Origin: Parapedobacter indicus
Lineage (GTDB): Bacteria; Bacteroidota; Bacteroidia; Sphingobacteriales; Sphingobacteriaceae
Assembly: GCF_900113765.1 (NCBI RefSeq)
Contig: NZ_FOQO01000007.1
Location: forward strand, 248,001 to 312,000
Reading direction: 5' to 3'
DNA: 64,000 nt
The position numbers were made by a program, and so were the translations under genes. A model generated the notes under the pieces. The model worked only from the letters and a program-made list of their open reading frames with translations. It was not told the DNA's origin and ran no database searches. Below are positions 6,868-16,188 of this stretch, in pieces. How positions within the stretch are numbered: the stretch's first letter is position 1; every line of letters begins with the position of its first letter.

Positions 6868-8844
6868 TCATATCGGCAGGCCCACCTTGAAGGTAACGGT
6901 TGTTTCTTCGCCCAGCACGGGCAGCAATTCCAGCTCACTGCCCAACTCCCCTGCCCGTTTCCGCATATTCTGCAGCCCGTTTCCGGCTTCCACTTCATTT
7001 TCCACAAACCCGCTCCCATCGTCGCGGACAGTAAACCGAATGCCATTGCCTTCTTTGGAAACAAGGATGTTAACATGACTGGCTTCGGCATATTTCAAGG
7101 CATTACTGGTGGCTTCCTGAATGATACGAAAAATATTGAGCCCCTGTAATGCCGTGAATTTCAAATCTGTCGGGATGCTTTCGTCCACTACAACCGCAAT
7201 ATGGGTTTTTAGTTGGGACTGTTTGGCTTTTTCGATGAAGTTGGCGATGCGGGACTGCAAATCCGCGAGGGTGATGCCCGCTTTGTTCATCGCCCAGATG
7301 GTATCCCGCAGTTCCTGTATGGTTTCTTTGGCAAATGCACCGATATTATCCAGCTTTCCTGTCAGTTTTTCGTTCTTGTCGGCAATGTAATATTTAATGG
7401 TATCGATTGCCGATACGATAAACGAAAGCTGCGCCCCGATATTATCGTGTAAATCCCTCGATATAGCCAATCGCTGTTCCTGCAAGCGGTTCTGGCTTTC
7501 GATTTTTTCCAATGCCAGCTTCAGGTCGTTGTCTTTTTGTTGCTGGATATTTCTGAGCACCTGCTGTTTGTACAGCAAAAAGCCGATCAGCCCAATAATA
7601 ATTGCCAATGCCACCAACCCGAAAATCCAGAAGCTTCTGTTTTTGAGGGCAAGTTGGTGGTCTGTGATTTCCGCCTTTTGTTGAAGAATTTGTTTTTCCT
7701 TTTCGGCTGCTTCGTATTTTTCTTTGAGGTTGAGCATTTCCTTTGCTTTTTCTGACAGATAGAGGCTATCTCTAGCCGTTATAAACTTCTTAAGATAAGC
7801 ATTGGCTTTTGGGTAATCCTTCTTTTTTTCGTAAATAAGGGATAATGCGCTTGACAGCACATCAATAGCTGGAATATAATTTATTTGCTCGGCTTCTTTA
7901 AAGGTAGCTAAAGCCAATTTTTCGGCTTCCTGTATATTTCCTTGTTCCAACAATATGTTGGACAAGTCATTCTTCAAATGAAAAATAGAAAACCGGTCTT
8001 CTCTTTCCTTTTGAATTTCGATAGCTTGTACATAATATTGCTCTGCATCTTCCAGTTTTCCAGCTTTCCAGCTGGATAAGGCCATATTCGTCAATGGGTA
8101 TGCTTTGTCTAACCTTGCCCCAATGGCCTCGTAACCCTCCAACGATTTCTTGGCAAATTCAAAGGTCTTATCGAACTGCTTTTTGTCCAGATAGGCTGCG
8201 GATATACAGTTATAGCTCACCGCTATATAATAGTTATTTCCTAATTTTTGATATATTTCTAAAGCCTTTAGATAGTATTTAAGGGACAAATCGGGTTCAG
8301 CAATTAATCTGTATCTATTACCCAAATTGAGGTAGGAACCTGCAATCCATAGGCTGTCTTTTGCTTTGATAAAGTTATCTAGCGCTTTAAATTGGTATTC
8401 GACAGATTTATCAAGTTCGGTAAGAACCTCATAGGCATTTGATATACCTGTATAGAGGCTCCCCAGTGCATAATATTCTTCTGACACCTCTAAAATGGGC
8501 TGTGCTTTTAGATAATAAGCTAATGCTTCCTTAGGCTTGCTCGCATCATGAGAAAAAATACCGTAGGTAACCCATATCCTCGCCTTATAATAATCACTAT
8601 TTATGGATTCGGCCTCCTTAAACGCCATATCGGTATAAAATTTGGCGCTATCCACATTCACAGAACGAAACTTCATTGCGATATCCTTTAAAAACAGCAC
8701 TTTATCGCCACCTTTTTTTTCAGGTAGTGATGCCTTTAGGGTTGCAATTTCTTGTTGAAAGGTTTGGGCAACGGCAAGATGAGAGATTGTACCGAACAGT
8801 ACCAACACCGTTACTGACTTGAAAAGCTGTTTCATTGAACACAT
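6868..8844 (-). CDS. TPR-containing sensor histidine kinase (HisKA_3 type)
   Basis: The 658-residue kinase has a signal-like N-terminus (LFKSVTVLVLFGTISHLAVA) and a sensor made of repeated TPR helices (about 40-380, with YLNLGNRYRLIAEPDLSLKYY-type units). A coiled linker, one membrane segment (FWIFGLVALAIIIGLIGFLL) and a cytoplasmic kinase core follow. The core shows the phospho-acceptor His466 in SRDLHDNIGAQLS, N-box IIQEATSNALKYA, G1 box DDGSGF and G2 box GNGLQNM. The TPR part is predicted to lie outside the inner membrane, where it could sense a protein partner. It is cotranscribed with the regulator gene that follows. Confidence 0.92.
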   Translation of the reverse strand: MCSMKQLFKSVTVLVLFGTISHLAVAQTFQQEIATLKASLPEKKGGDKVLFLKDIAMKFRSVNVDSAKFYTDMAFKEAESINSDYYKARIWVTYGIFSHDASKPKEALAYYLKAQPILEVSEEYYALGSLYTGISNAYEVLTELDKSVEYQFKALDNFIKAKDSLWIAGSYLNLGNRYRLIAEPDLSLKYYLKALEIYQKLGNNYYIAVSYNCISAAYLDKKQFDKTFEFAKKSLEGYEAIGARLDKAYPLTNMALSSWKAGKLEDAEQYYVQAIEIQKEREDRFSIFHLKNDLSNILLEQGNIQEAEKLALATFKEAEQINYIPAIDVLSSALSLIYEKKKDYPKANAYLKKFITARDSLYLSEKAKEMLNLKEKYEAAEKEKQILQQKAEITDHQLALKNRSFWIFGLVALAIIIGLIGFLLYKQQVLRNIQQQKDNDLKLALEKIESQNRLQEQRLAISRDLHDNIGAQLSFIVSAIDTIKYYIADKNEKLTGKLDNIGAFAKETIQELRDTIWAMNKAGITLADLQSRIANFIEKAKQSQLKTHIAVVVDESIPTDLKFTALQGLNIFRIIQEATSNALKYAEASHVNILVSKEGNGIRFTVRDDGSGFVENEVEAGNGLQNMRKRAGELGSELELLPVLGEETTVTFKVGLPI

Positions 8845-8867
8845 TTTCTAAAAATAGGCATTTTATT

Positions 8868-9209
8868 TCAACGTTCGCTGTGATATTCCGTTCCTTTTAG
8901 CAAGTTTAATGAAGAATGAAGTACTTGTTTGAATGCGGAAGCCAGCATTTCGGGGTCTTCGTTCTGTGTTTGTGAAACTGGAATTTTCTGTTCCATTTCC
9001 GCTAATCGCTTTGCTATTACGCTATTGATTTCTTTATTGGCTTCCTGCCAGGAAGTGATAGCTTTTAGTTTCTTCAATTTATTTTCAAAATCGGTGGCAT
9101 AAATATTTTCATCCAAACTGCTGTATGTTTCAAAGAAGTGTTGAAGCTCTTGTACAACAATCCATAACAATCCGATAATCACGATAAATAATAGGGCTAA
9201 TTCTATCAT
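8868..9209 (-). CDS. Small single-pass membrane protein, unknown function
   Basis: I do not recognise a family. The 113-residue protein begins with one hydrophobic helix (IELALLFIVIIGLLWIVV) followed by a charged, helix-forming region rich in Gln, Glu and Lys, which may form a coiled coil. It lies one base from the stop-start junction with the next upstream gene and 23 bases before the kinase gene, so it is almost certainly cotranscribed with both. It might be an accessory of the kinase or of the membrane-anchored protein encoded upstream. Confidence 0.75.
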   Translation of the reverse strand: MIELALLFIVIIGLLWIVVQELQHFFETYSSLDENIYATDFENKLKKLKAITSWQEANKEINSVIAKRLAEMEQKIPVSQTQNEDPEMLASAFKQVLHSSLNLLKGTEYHSER

Positions 9210-9210
9210 A

Positions 9211-10278
9211 TTACACTCCTTTGTATTTTCTTCTTCTGATTTTATTCCATTTCACGGTTGCCCAAACGATGATGACCACGGCAATAACCCCGATGATAAA
9301 CGGTGCGGAAAGCACAAACAGGGTCAGCAAAGCAGGAAAAACACCCCAAAAGGTGGTTTCCACAGCATAGGGGTCGCCGATTTTGACCTCGGTGTACATG
9401 AGGGTTTCTAATAGCAAATTGCTCAATTCGTCAACCTTTGCAAATAAACTGTCGGATTGTGTGATGATTTTTTCAAATGAAAAGGTTTCGTTGCGTTCGT
9501 AATAGGTTGCTACCAGATTGTCTTTGCGTGTGGGCGAAAAATTGGTTTTCGTACCGCTGTACAGTTGATGTGTCTCGTTGTAACGGAACCCGAAGCCCGA
9601 CGACAAGCCCTGCACATCTTTCGGGGTAAGACCTTCCATTAGCTGTACGTAGAAGTTTCCTTTCTGAATCGGTTGGTGCCATACGTTTCCGCTTTCCAAC
9701 AAGTAGATAAAAGCGTTTTTTCGTTCGTAATTATATCCGCTTCGCACACCTGCATTGTTGGTATTCACGATAAAATAAACTGCTACCGATTGGCTTTCGT
9801 TGGGTGCGAATGCCATTTCCCATACCATCCAGTTATCGCTTGACGGTATCGAACTTTTATTGTCGTTGTTCAGTTCGGGATGGGCTTCTTTCAATAAAGG
9901 CAACCATTCGTCTTTGGCGCTGATTTTAAATCGGCTCAAACTGTCGAGCGTCACTTCGTTGCCGTCAACTTCGCCACCATAGTAAATACCATTAACAGGA
10001 TAGCCCATTTTGAAGCGGAGTGGTTCGCCCGTGGTATTGCGGAACAGGTAAGTGCCTTTTACCACCGCATAGCCTTTGTAGAGCTGAATGTAAATGCGTT
10101 CCTGCTGCATCTGCACTTTTTTGAACGTGAGGCTGTCTTGGGGATAGAGCATCGTAAAGACGGTGCCGCCTGCGTTCCAAATGCCCGGCTGTGCGGCATT
10201 GGCAAAGGCTTTTTGGGAAAAGCCAAGCGCCATCAGCAAAAGTGCTGTACCGAAAATGTGATGTACTATCGCTTTCAT
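9211..10278 (-). CDS. Exported protein with C-terminal membrane anchor, unknown function
   Basis: A signal peptide (GTALLLMALGFSQKAFA) is followed by about 270 extracytoplasmic residues, which start with IWNAGGTVFTMLYPQDSLTF and are rich in beta-strand patterns. A C-terminal membrane helix (LTLFVLSAPFIIGVIAVVII) and a basic cytoplasmic tail (KWNKIRRRKYK) complete it. The layout resembles DUF4424-like proteins that respond to cell-envelope conditions, but I cannot confirm the family. It follows the CHAT gene by 20 bases, so the two products probably act together in the periplasm. Confidence 0.75.
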   Translation of the reverse strand: MKAIVHHIFGTALLLMALGFSQKAFANAAQPGIWNAGGTVFTMLYPQDSLTFKKVQMQQERIYIQLYKGYAVVKGTYLFRNTTGEPLRFKMGYPVNGIYYGGEVDGNEVTLDSLSRFKISAKDEWLPLLKEAHPELNNDNKSSIPSSDNWMVWEMAFAPNESQSVAVYFIVNTNNAGVRSGYNYERKNAFIYLLESGNVWHQPIQKGNFYVQLMEGLTPKDVQGLSSGFGFRYNETHQLYSGTKTNFSPTRKDNLVATYYERNETFSFEKIITQSDSLFAKVDELSNLLLETLMYTEVKIGDPYAVETTFWGVFPALLTLFVLSAPFIIGVIAVVIIVWATVKWNKIRRRKYKGV

Positions 10279-10298
10279 AAACGCTATTCAAGTAAGGG

Positions 10299-13163
10299 TC
10301 AGTATCCGGTGTAAATAAAAGGTGCCCAAAAATACGGGTGGGTTTGATCGCCATATTTACCGTTAATAAAATTACGTTTTACGTCCGCCAATGCCGCCGA
10401 GGTCTCCATGGCATGATTAAATATGCGGTTGTACAATTCCACGCTCAAATACATGGTTCCCGAGTCGCTCACGCTCCACAATGACGTAAGCGTACTGTTA
10501 GCCCCTGCGTTGAAAAGTGCCTGATTGAATCCTTTGATACCGTCGCCCGGCGATTCGATCCCCAGTGCTGTTTGGCAGGCACTGAGCATGACAAAGTCAA
10601 CAGGCAGGTTCAACTTCTCCAGCTCCTCCACGACCAGCATTCCGTCTTCACCATGAACGGGTTCCGACTTTACGGTCATCGCAATACCGCTCAAATCGAA
10701 CACATAGGGATGTACACTGGCATGGCTGGAGAGGTGTACTGCGCGATATTTCCCTAGTTCGCCAGCAGCACTCATTTTTTTGAGTTCATTTTCGGTCATC
10801 CGGTCATCTAAACGGGTTTCCGTTTTCTGAACAATCTCCTCAATGACCACAACTTCTTTGCGCCCGCCTTCCAAATAAGACATGGGTTTATCTCCCTGAA
10901 AAGTGGCAAAAGCATAATCAAGCGGTTGTCCCTTTCCCAGATCTTCTCTGACCCGATAGCGGAGCTTTTCAAGGTCTCCGATAGAGTTAAGCGGTGCTTT
11001 CGGAGCGGAATACAGATCGTAAGTAGCCCCGCCAAACCCCAATACATTTATTTCATAGGTCTTGTTAGGCTGATTTCTCAACGTATATAGCATGGCGGCA
11101 TTCGGGATGTAGCCAATCTCAAACCGCTCTGCCAGGTAATGGCCGTTGTCATCCACCAAGGCGTCAAACGGAATGGTTGCTATCAGGCCTTCCGGACTGA
11201 TCATCAATTTGTCAACCGTAAAAAGATCAACATCCAGTCCGCTGATAAACGTGTGGTAGAAGCGGTTCAACAAGTCAGCTACATTTTCTTTTTGATAAAA
11301 CACATAGCGACCATCTACTACCCCAGCTTCCATGTGTTTACGCAGATACTGGGTCATCAGTTTGAATTCGCCTTTGGCAAAAGTGTTGGGTATGCGAGTT
11401 TTCACTCCAGTCAGGTAGTCCAGATTTACTGCCCTAAACTCCATCTTTGCCCGTTCTTTTTCCAGTTCAATCAGTTGGCTTTTCTCATTAGTCAACAAAT
11501 CGTCAAAGGCACCTGCCGAACGGTTATATTTGACAATCACGTTGTCTTTAGTAACCAAACACATCAGATACGTGCCGTCATACGTTGTCCCTTTCGACAC
11601 GTCGATAAAAGACAAATAAGCCTCTTTTTCACCAAGAATGGCCTGCAATTCTTTTAATGGCAGCTGCTTTTTGACACTGCGCTTGTCATTCAACAAGGTG
11701 TACATACGGTTTGACTCGATAACATCATAAATTTTTTCGAATTGTTTGGTTTCATAGTACGCTCCCGCCAAAAAGCCATTTATTCGCTGGAATTTATCGA
11801 GATAGCCACGTTGTGCTAACAGGTCCATGTTATCCAGCAATTGGACCTCTTCTGCTCTCGCTTTTTCAAACTGCACAGCTGCTTCGGCATATTTCTTTTG
11901 CCCTACGAGCGTTACACCATCATTGTAGGCATTACCCGTAGCGACCACGGCCTCATCACCAACGATCTTCGCGGTAGTGGCTATACCGTTCTTCACAAGC
12001 TGCACATAATCAAATTGATCTATCCCAGGCGTTTTAAGGAAATTTTCTGCTTGTTGTGCAACAGCCCTTGCTTTGTCCAGATCTTTATTGAACGCATACG
12101 CACGCAGCAACACATTATAGGCTTCAGCTATATATTCTGGCGATTTTAGTTTAGGCAATGTAGCTGCATAGGCATCCGCAAGTACAGCAGCGTCCTGATA
12201 TTTTCTTTGTTCGGTCAATGCCATCGTCAGGTAATAATACACCTTGGCTATGGTAGCAGACGACGGCAGGTTACTCCGCAGTGCAGACGTTATCAGGTTA
12301 GACGAAGTCTCTACCTTGTCCCACCGTTTTAAAGCCGCCTGCACTCTTGCCAGTCGCTCATAAGCCCGATATCGGGAGGCTAGATTATAGTTGCTCTGGT
12401 CGAAAACGATCTTTTCCAAATGGGGCTCCAGTTGCTGTCCGAATGTGAAGTTTACTTTTTCGGACATCCCCGCAATGCTCACCAGCGCATCGACATATAG
12501 CGTTCGGGAAATCAGTCCTTGTTGCACGGCTTCCTCCGCCGCAACCCAATCTGTCAAAATCTGAGCTGATTTTTCATTGCTGGCAATATCTCCATAAGTA
12601 GCTCCCAAGCTCGAAGCCAAGTTTTCAAAAGTTGCCTTTGCCCGTTTGATGCTTTCCTCTTCGTAATTTGCCAGATAGCCTCTTGCCTGCTGCACCGTAA
12701 CCGAAAGAGGCGTGTAGCTGGCGAGCGAATTGAGGTATCCGTTCAAACTTTGATAATCTCGCTGCATACCAGCAGCATCCTGCCCCAGTGTTTGTAAATT
12801 CCTGATAAACTGTTCCGCTTCCAACGGCTGATTCGCGAATACGGCGTGCATAAATCCATAGAAGCTTCCACCACCATCATAGCTGTTATAGGCTACATCC
12901 CATTTGGAAAATGCTACCGCGTCCTCCGGCTTGTTAAGGTCATAAAAAGCACGTGCAACCAATTGAAAAGCCAGCGCATTGCCTGGATAGGTTTCAATCA
13001 GGTTAGCAGCCGCCTGCAAGGCAAGTGTCGGATTTTTAGCTTGTTTCGCTTGTTGATAGGCCGTATAATCCGGATGGGATTCCATTTTGACGGGAGGAAT
13101 ATCAACCTGCGCGAACGCCAGACCATGAGCCACTAAGAGAAAAAAGATAATTGAATAACGCAT
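10299..13163 (-). CDS. Exported TPR-CHAT domain protein (caspase-like peptidase)
   Basis: The 954-residue protein starts with a signal peptide (MRYSIIFFLLVAHGLAFAQ). A long helical TPR-like region (about 30-540, with AFQLVARAFYDLNKPEDAV and AYERLARVQAALKRWDKVE) is followed by a C-terminal CHAT domain of clan CD (about 600-954). Both catalytic residues of the family are in place: His814 in HLSSHA and Cys863 in MLSACQTALG. The downstream GFNQALFNAGANSTLTSLW block is also typical. CHAT proteins often act as proteases that cut a partner; the signal peptide places this one outside the cytoplasm. Its target is unknown, but neighbouring lipoproteins and membrane proteins are candidates. Confidence 0.88.
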   Translation of the reverse strand: MRYSIIFFLLVAHGLAFAQVDIPPVKMESHPDYTAYQQAKQAKNPTLALQAAANLIETYPGNALAFQLVARAFYDLNKPEDAVAFSKWDVAYNSYDGGGSFYGFMHAVFANQPLEAEQFIRNLQTLGQDAAGMQRDYQSLNGYLNSLASYTPLSVTVQQARGYLANYEEESIKRAKATFENLASSLGATYGDIASNEKSAQILTDWVAAEEAVQQGLISRTLYVDALVSIAGMSEKVNFTFGQQLEPHLEKIVFDQSNYNLASRYRAYERLARVQAALKRWDKVETSSNLITSALRSNLPSSATIAKVYYYLTMALTEQRKYQDAAVLADAYAATLPKLKSPEYIAEAYNVLLRAYAFNKDLDKARAVAQQAENFLKTPGIDQFDYVQLVKNGIATTAKIVGDEAVVATGNAYNDGVTLVGQKKYAEAAVQFEKARAEEVQLLDNMDLLAQRGYLDKFQRINGFLAGAYYETKQFEKIYDVIESNRMYTLLNDKRSVKKQLPLKELQAILGEKEAYLSFIDVSKGTTYDGTYLMCLVTKDNVIVKYNRSAGAFDDLLTNEKSQLIELEKERAKMEFRAVNLDYLTGVKTRIPNTFAKGEFKLMTQYLRKHMEAGVVDGRYVFYQKENVADLLNRFYHTFISGLDVDLFTVDKLMISPEGLIATIPFDALVDDNGHYLAERFEIGYIPNAAMLYTLRNQPNKTYEINVLGFGGATYDLYSAPKAPLNSIGDLEKLRYRVREDLGKGQPLDYAFATFQGDKPMSYLEGGRKEVVVIEEIVQKTETRLDDRMTENELKKMSAAGELGKYRAVHLSSHASVHPYVFDLSGIAMTVKSEPVHGEDGMLVVEELEKLNLPVDFVMLSACQTALGIESPGDGIKGFNQALFNAGANSTLTSLWSVSDSGTMYLSVELYNRIFNHAMETSAALADVKRNFINGKYGDQTHPYFWAPFIYTGY

Positions 13164-13237
13164 AGTTGACAGGTTTTATATAAATGAATGAGTTGATGTA
13201 TCGGTTTGATAGGCAGCGGCTTCATACTTGTTGTTCA

Positions 13238-14293
13238 TTACGCCACATAAATTTCTTCGTTGCCAGCATTGGTTACACTCAAAACCAGATTGCCGTTGGC
13301 GGGTTTGTATAAAATGATTTGATCACCAACATTTAATTTTCCATACAGCTGGTCATTCACCTTAATAGTTCCCGCCGAAGTTTCCACATTATTTGAACGC
13401 TTGCCGTTATGTGAGTATTTAGATTTGTCTTGTACAATAGCGAAAATACCCTCTTTGTAAGCATATTGCTTGTTACGGTAGTATAACCTCCATTCCTTAT
13501 TGAATTTCCAAAATTGATATACCGCAATCAGCATCAACGGAAACAGGAAAACTAACATAATCTGCATATCGCCCACCATAAACGGCACAATAAAAAATGC
13601 CATTGCCGATATGACAATCAATCTGAATTTTGCTTTGCCCCAAAACCCTCTTTTCAATGCCTCGAAATCGTCTTGTGTAAAATATACTTTTCTCGGTGTG
13701 CTGCTCAAAAACTTCCGTTTCTCGTCATCTGCTTCTGTTGATTTTTCGGGCGGTAATTCATTGGCATTGCCGACTTCTAAAAATAAGGTAACGTGAGATT
13801 TTGGTGCTTTTTCCATTGTTATAGCCGCACCTACTTTTAATTTCCCGTAATGTTCCTGCTCTATGGAATATTGCACACCATCTATAGCTACATAATAGTG
13901 GCGCGAGGTGGAACCGCTACTGCTGACACTGCCTGTTTTACCGTGGGAGGGATGTGTAGTAGAAGTACGTACATTTAGTTTTTTATCGGTTATCTTGCCC
14001 CCTATCCGGTATTTGAAACCTCTCCGCAGGTCAATAGCATAGCTCCAGATCATATAGGCAACAACGCCAAAGAATAACACACTAAAGCCAACGAGTATGT
14101 AACGTGAAACACCATCCTGCAAAAAGCCGGTATCGGCATCATTACCCAAAAACGAAAAGAAAGCATAAAACATTCCGGCCGCTACAAACGGAAACAGTAC
14201 GGTCGGCAACAGGTGCTTCCACAGCTTTTTGATATCTTGCTCATTGAGTGGTAACTTTTCTTTCATCGGGTTGGTTGTCATCTTACGCTGCAT
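13238..14293 (-). CDS. Membrane protein with two repeated TM-pair plus beta units
   Basis: I do not recognise a family. The 351-residue protein contains two membrane-helix pairs (TVLFPFVAAGMFYAFFSFL with YILVGFSVLFFGVVAYMIW, and VISAMAFFIVPFMVGDMQI with MLVFLFPLMLIAVYQFW). Each is followed by a soluble beta-rich part. The two soluble parts resemble each other (YGKLKVGAAITMEKAP and YGKLNVGDQIILYKPA), so the protein looks like an internal duplication. Start codons at 14281 or 14266 are also possible. It lies between two genes of the block in the same direction. Confidence 0.72.
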   Translation of the reverse strand: MQRKMTTNPMKEKLPLNEQDIKKLWKHLLPTVLFPFVAAGMFYAFFSFLGNDADTGFLQDGVSRYILVGFSVLFFGVVAYMIWSYAIDLRRGFKYRIGGKITDKKLNVRTSTTHPSHGKTGSVSSSGSTSRHYYVAIDGVQYSIEQEHYGKLKVGAAITMEKAPKSHVTLFLEVGNANELPPEKSTEADDEKRKFLSSTPRKVYFTQDDFEALKRGFWGKAKFRLIVISAMAFFIVPFMVGDMQIMLVFLFPLMLIAVYQFWKFNKEWRLYYRNKQYAYKEGIFAIVQDKSKYSHNGKRSNNVETSAGTIKVNDQLYGKLNVGDQIILYKPANGNLVLSVTNAGNEEIYVA

Positions 14294-14325
14294 TAAACAA
14301 ACTTATCAATGGCTTTCTGATCACA

Positions 14326-15345
14326 TCATTTTTCGGGTTCATTGTATTCATTTTTTGGTGGCTGTGCTTGTTTTTTTGTAGCCACATAATGCTGATAGAC
14401 TTGTTTGCAAAAATCCAATATGGCTTTTTCATCTTTTGCCGAGTACATCTTATCTGCGGTCTTGATTCTGCGTATCGTCACTTCTACCCAACTGGGGTCG
14501 CTATAGTAAAGATGCCTGTATGCTACACGTGCTACCCAGATGTCGCCATCGTACAGATATTCTGTCACGTGGATATCCATCACCTTGGGGGTCTCACCTT
14601 GTTGGTTGTCATAATGCACCAGCTTTGTTTCAAGGTCGCCTTTGTCGTTGTAGCTGTACGTGGTGAGTTCTTCCTTGCTTTTTCTTTCCATGGGCTGCGT
14701 AAATTTGAGTTGTTTTACTAATTTCCCTTGGTCATTGTTTTGATAAATAATGTCGGACACTATTTTGTTGTCTTTAAACTCTTTGACACGATATTCTTTT
14801 GTTCCGTTATATTCGATTTTCTTCCACGGTTCTACCTTTGCATCGTAGAAATTTTTGCTTTGCAATTCATCTGCCGCGTTATAATAGGCGACGGTTCTGG
14901 CGGTATAGCCTTTGTCCGCCCTGCGCTTGTAGGTGATTTCTTTATCTTTTTTTTCGACGGAGAACGTAGTAGAACTTGAAGACATCCCTCCATCCTTGGT
15001 GCCAAAGATGTAGTCTATCTTTGTAAGCTGTCCATCGGCATTATAATGGTAGACATCTTGGGTAGCCATATTATTGGTGATCATTTTTTTAAGCTGTGCA
15101 AGTTTCCCTTCGCTGTTGAAACGATATTCCTCACCACCTGTTTGGCTAAATATCTGTTTATCACCGCTATAACTACCTGTGATTTCTAATGCCATTTCGG
15201 TGTTTGCAGGCAGATCGAAATCTTCTGGCTTGGTGAGTTCCTGTGCCGTGGCAGTAAAACCGAGGGTAAAGAGAAGAAAACATCCCTTCACCCCTCCCAA
15301 GGAAGAGGATAAGCATATTTGGATAACATTGTTGATTGTTTTCAT
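14326..15345 (-). CDS. Exported repeat protein with YD/MORN-like strands, unknown function
   Basis: The 339-residue protein has a hydrophobic export signal (GCFLLFTLGFTATAQ) and a body of short repeated beta units such as EEYRFNSEGKLAQLKK, DVYHYNADGQLTKIDY and TTYSYNDKGDLETKLV. These resemble YD-type or toxin_wash-like strands. The ATG at 15345 was chosen because the frame upstream is not signal-like. The C-terminus (about 280-339) is a charged helical segment. It is probably periplasmic or surface-exposed; no catalytic motif is seen. Confidence 0.72.
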   Translation of the reverse strand: MKTINNVIQICLSSSLGGVKGCFLLFTLGFTATAQELTKPEDFDLPANTEMALEITGSYSGDKQIFSQTGGEEYRFNSEGKLAQLKKMITNNMATQDVYHYNADGQLTKIDYIFGTKDGGMSSSSTTFSVEKKDKEITYKRRADKGYTARTVAYYNAADELQSKNFYDAKVEPWKKIEYNGTKEYRVKEFKDNKIVSDIIYQNNDQGKLVKQLKFTQPMERKSKEELTTYSYNDKGDLETKLVHYDNQQGETPKVMDIHVTEYLYDGDIWVARVAYRHLYYSDPSWVEVTIRRIKTADKMYSAKDEKAILDFCKQVYQHYVATKKQAQPPKNEYNEPEK

Positions 15346-15484
15346 GCTACTGGAATTTGATATTTTAAGACTATGGGATTCATCGGAGCATTGACCCATC
15401 TATTTTCTGCCCATAAGTGGCAATGCTTGTAAAAAGGATAAGTAGCCGTGTGATTGTTGCTTTCATTTTACGGAGTATTTGGGC

Positions 15485-16135
15485 TTAACTGTTGTTTTGC
15501 TTTTGAATAATGTTATCCGAAGTGGTCAGTTTTTGCATCAACATCCGCAACAGCAAAAAGGGTAAGATGATGAGTGCCGAACCCCAACGGTTTTCGGGCG
15601 TGAATATTTCGGGATAGTTTCTGACTACAAAAAACATCAATGCGCCGCCCACGATGATCGAAACGTGAAGCACGATTGTGTTGGGATTGAACGCATCAAA
15701 GTAAACGTGTAGCGGTTGCTGTGTCTGGTGCAGATACCAGCGTTCTAACAGAACAAAAATCAGATTGATATTGAAAAACCAATTGTGGAACATCAATACC
15801 TCCATATTGGTGATTATTACAGCATCCGGACTGTCCACAGCGGCTATAAACCCGAAAATCACGACCAAAAACACCCAATAAACCCCCATCAGAAAAAGGC
15901 TTTCAAAAAAACTGTTATTGCGTGTGATTTCATACACCGCATTTTTGTTGCGTTTGTAGCACAATCTGTCCACCACCCAACGAACAAATTCATTCCACCA
16001 AAAGAAGTAGAGCAGATAGAAAACGGTGCTTTGTCCGTTCACTACCGACAGCAAGGTCAATACCGTAAAGATGAAGAAATCCCATTGACGGTAATATAGT
16101 AAGGGCCGTTCTATGATGGAATGAAATGGCTTCAT
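15485..16135 (-). CDS. Polytopic membrane protein, unknown function
   Basis: The 216-residue protein has about five or six hydrophobic segments, for example DFFIFTVLTLLSVVNGQSTV, LFLMGVYWVFLVVIFGFIAA, TIVLHVSIIVGGALMFFVV and ALIILPFLLLRMLM, with short charged loops. A central FNINLIFVLLERWYLHQ stretch is rich in aromatic residues. I do not recognise a family with certainty. It is spaced 53 bases from the lipoprotein gene upstream and reads in the same direction, so it is probably part of the same transcript. Confidence 0.7.
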   Translation of the reverse strand: MKPFHSIIERPLLYYRQWDFFIFTVLTLLSVVNGQSTVFYLLYFFWWNEFVRWVVDRLCYKRNKNAVYEITRNNSFFESLFLMGVYWVFLVVIFGFIAAVDSPDAVIITNMEVLMFHNWFFNINLIFVLLERWYLHQTQQPLHVYFDAFNPNTIVLHVSIIVGGALMFFVVRNYPEIFTPENRWGSALIILPFLLLRMLMQKLTTSDNIIQKQNNS

Positions 16136-16188
16136 TGTCCTATGACAAATTGCACTATATAGCTATCAAATAACCCTACCAATGGCTA

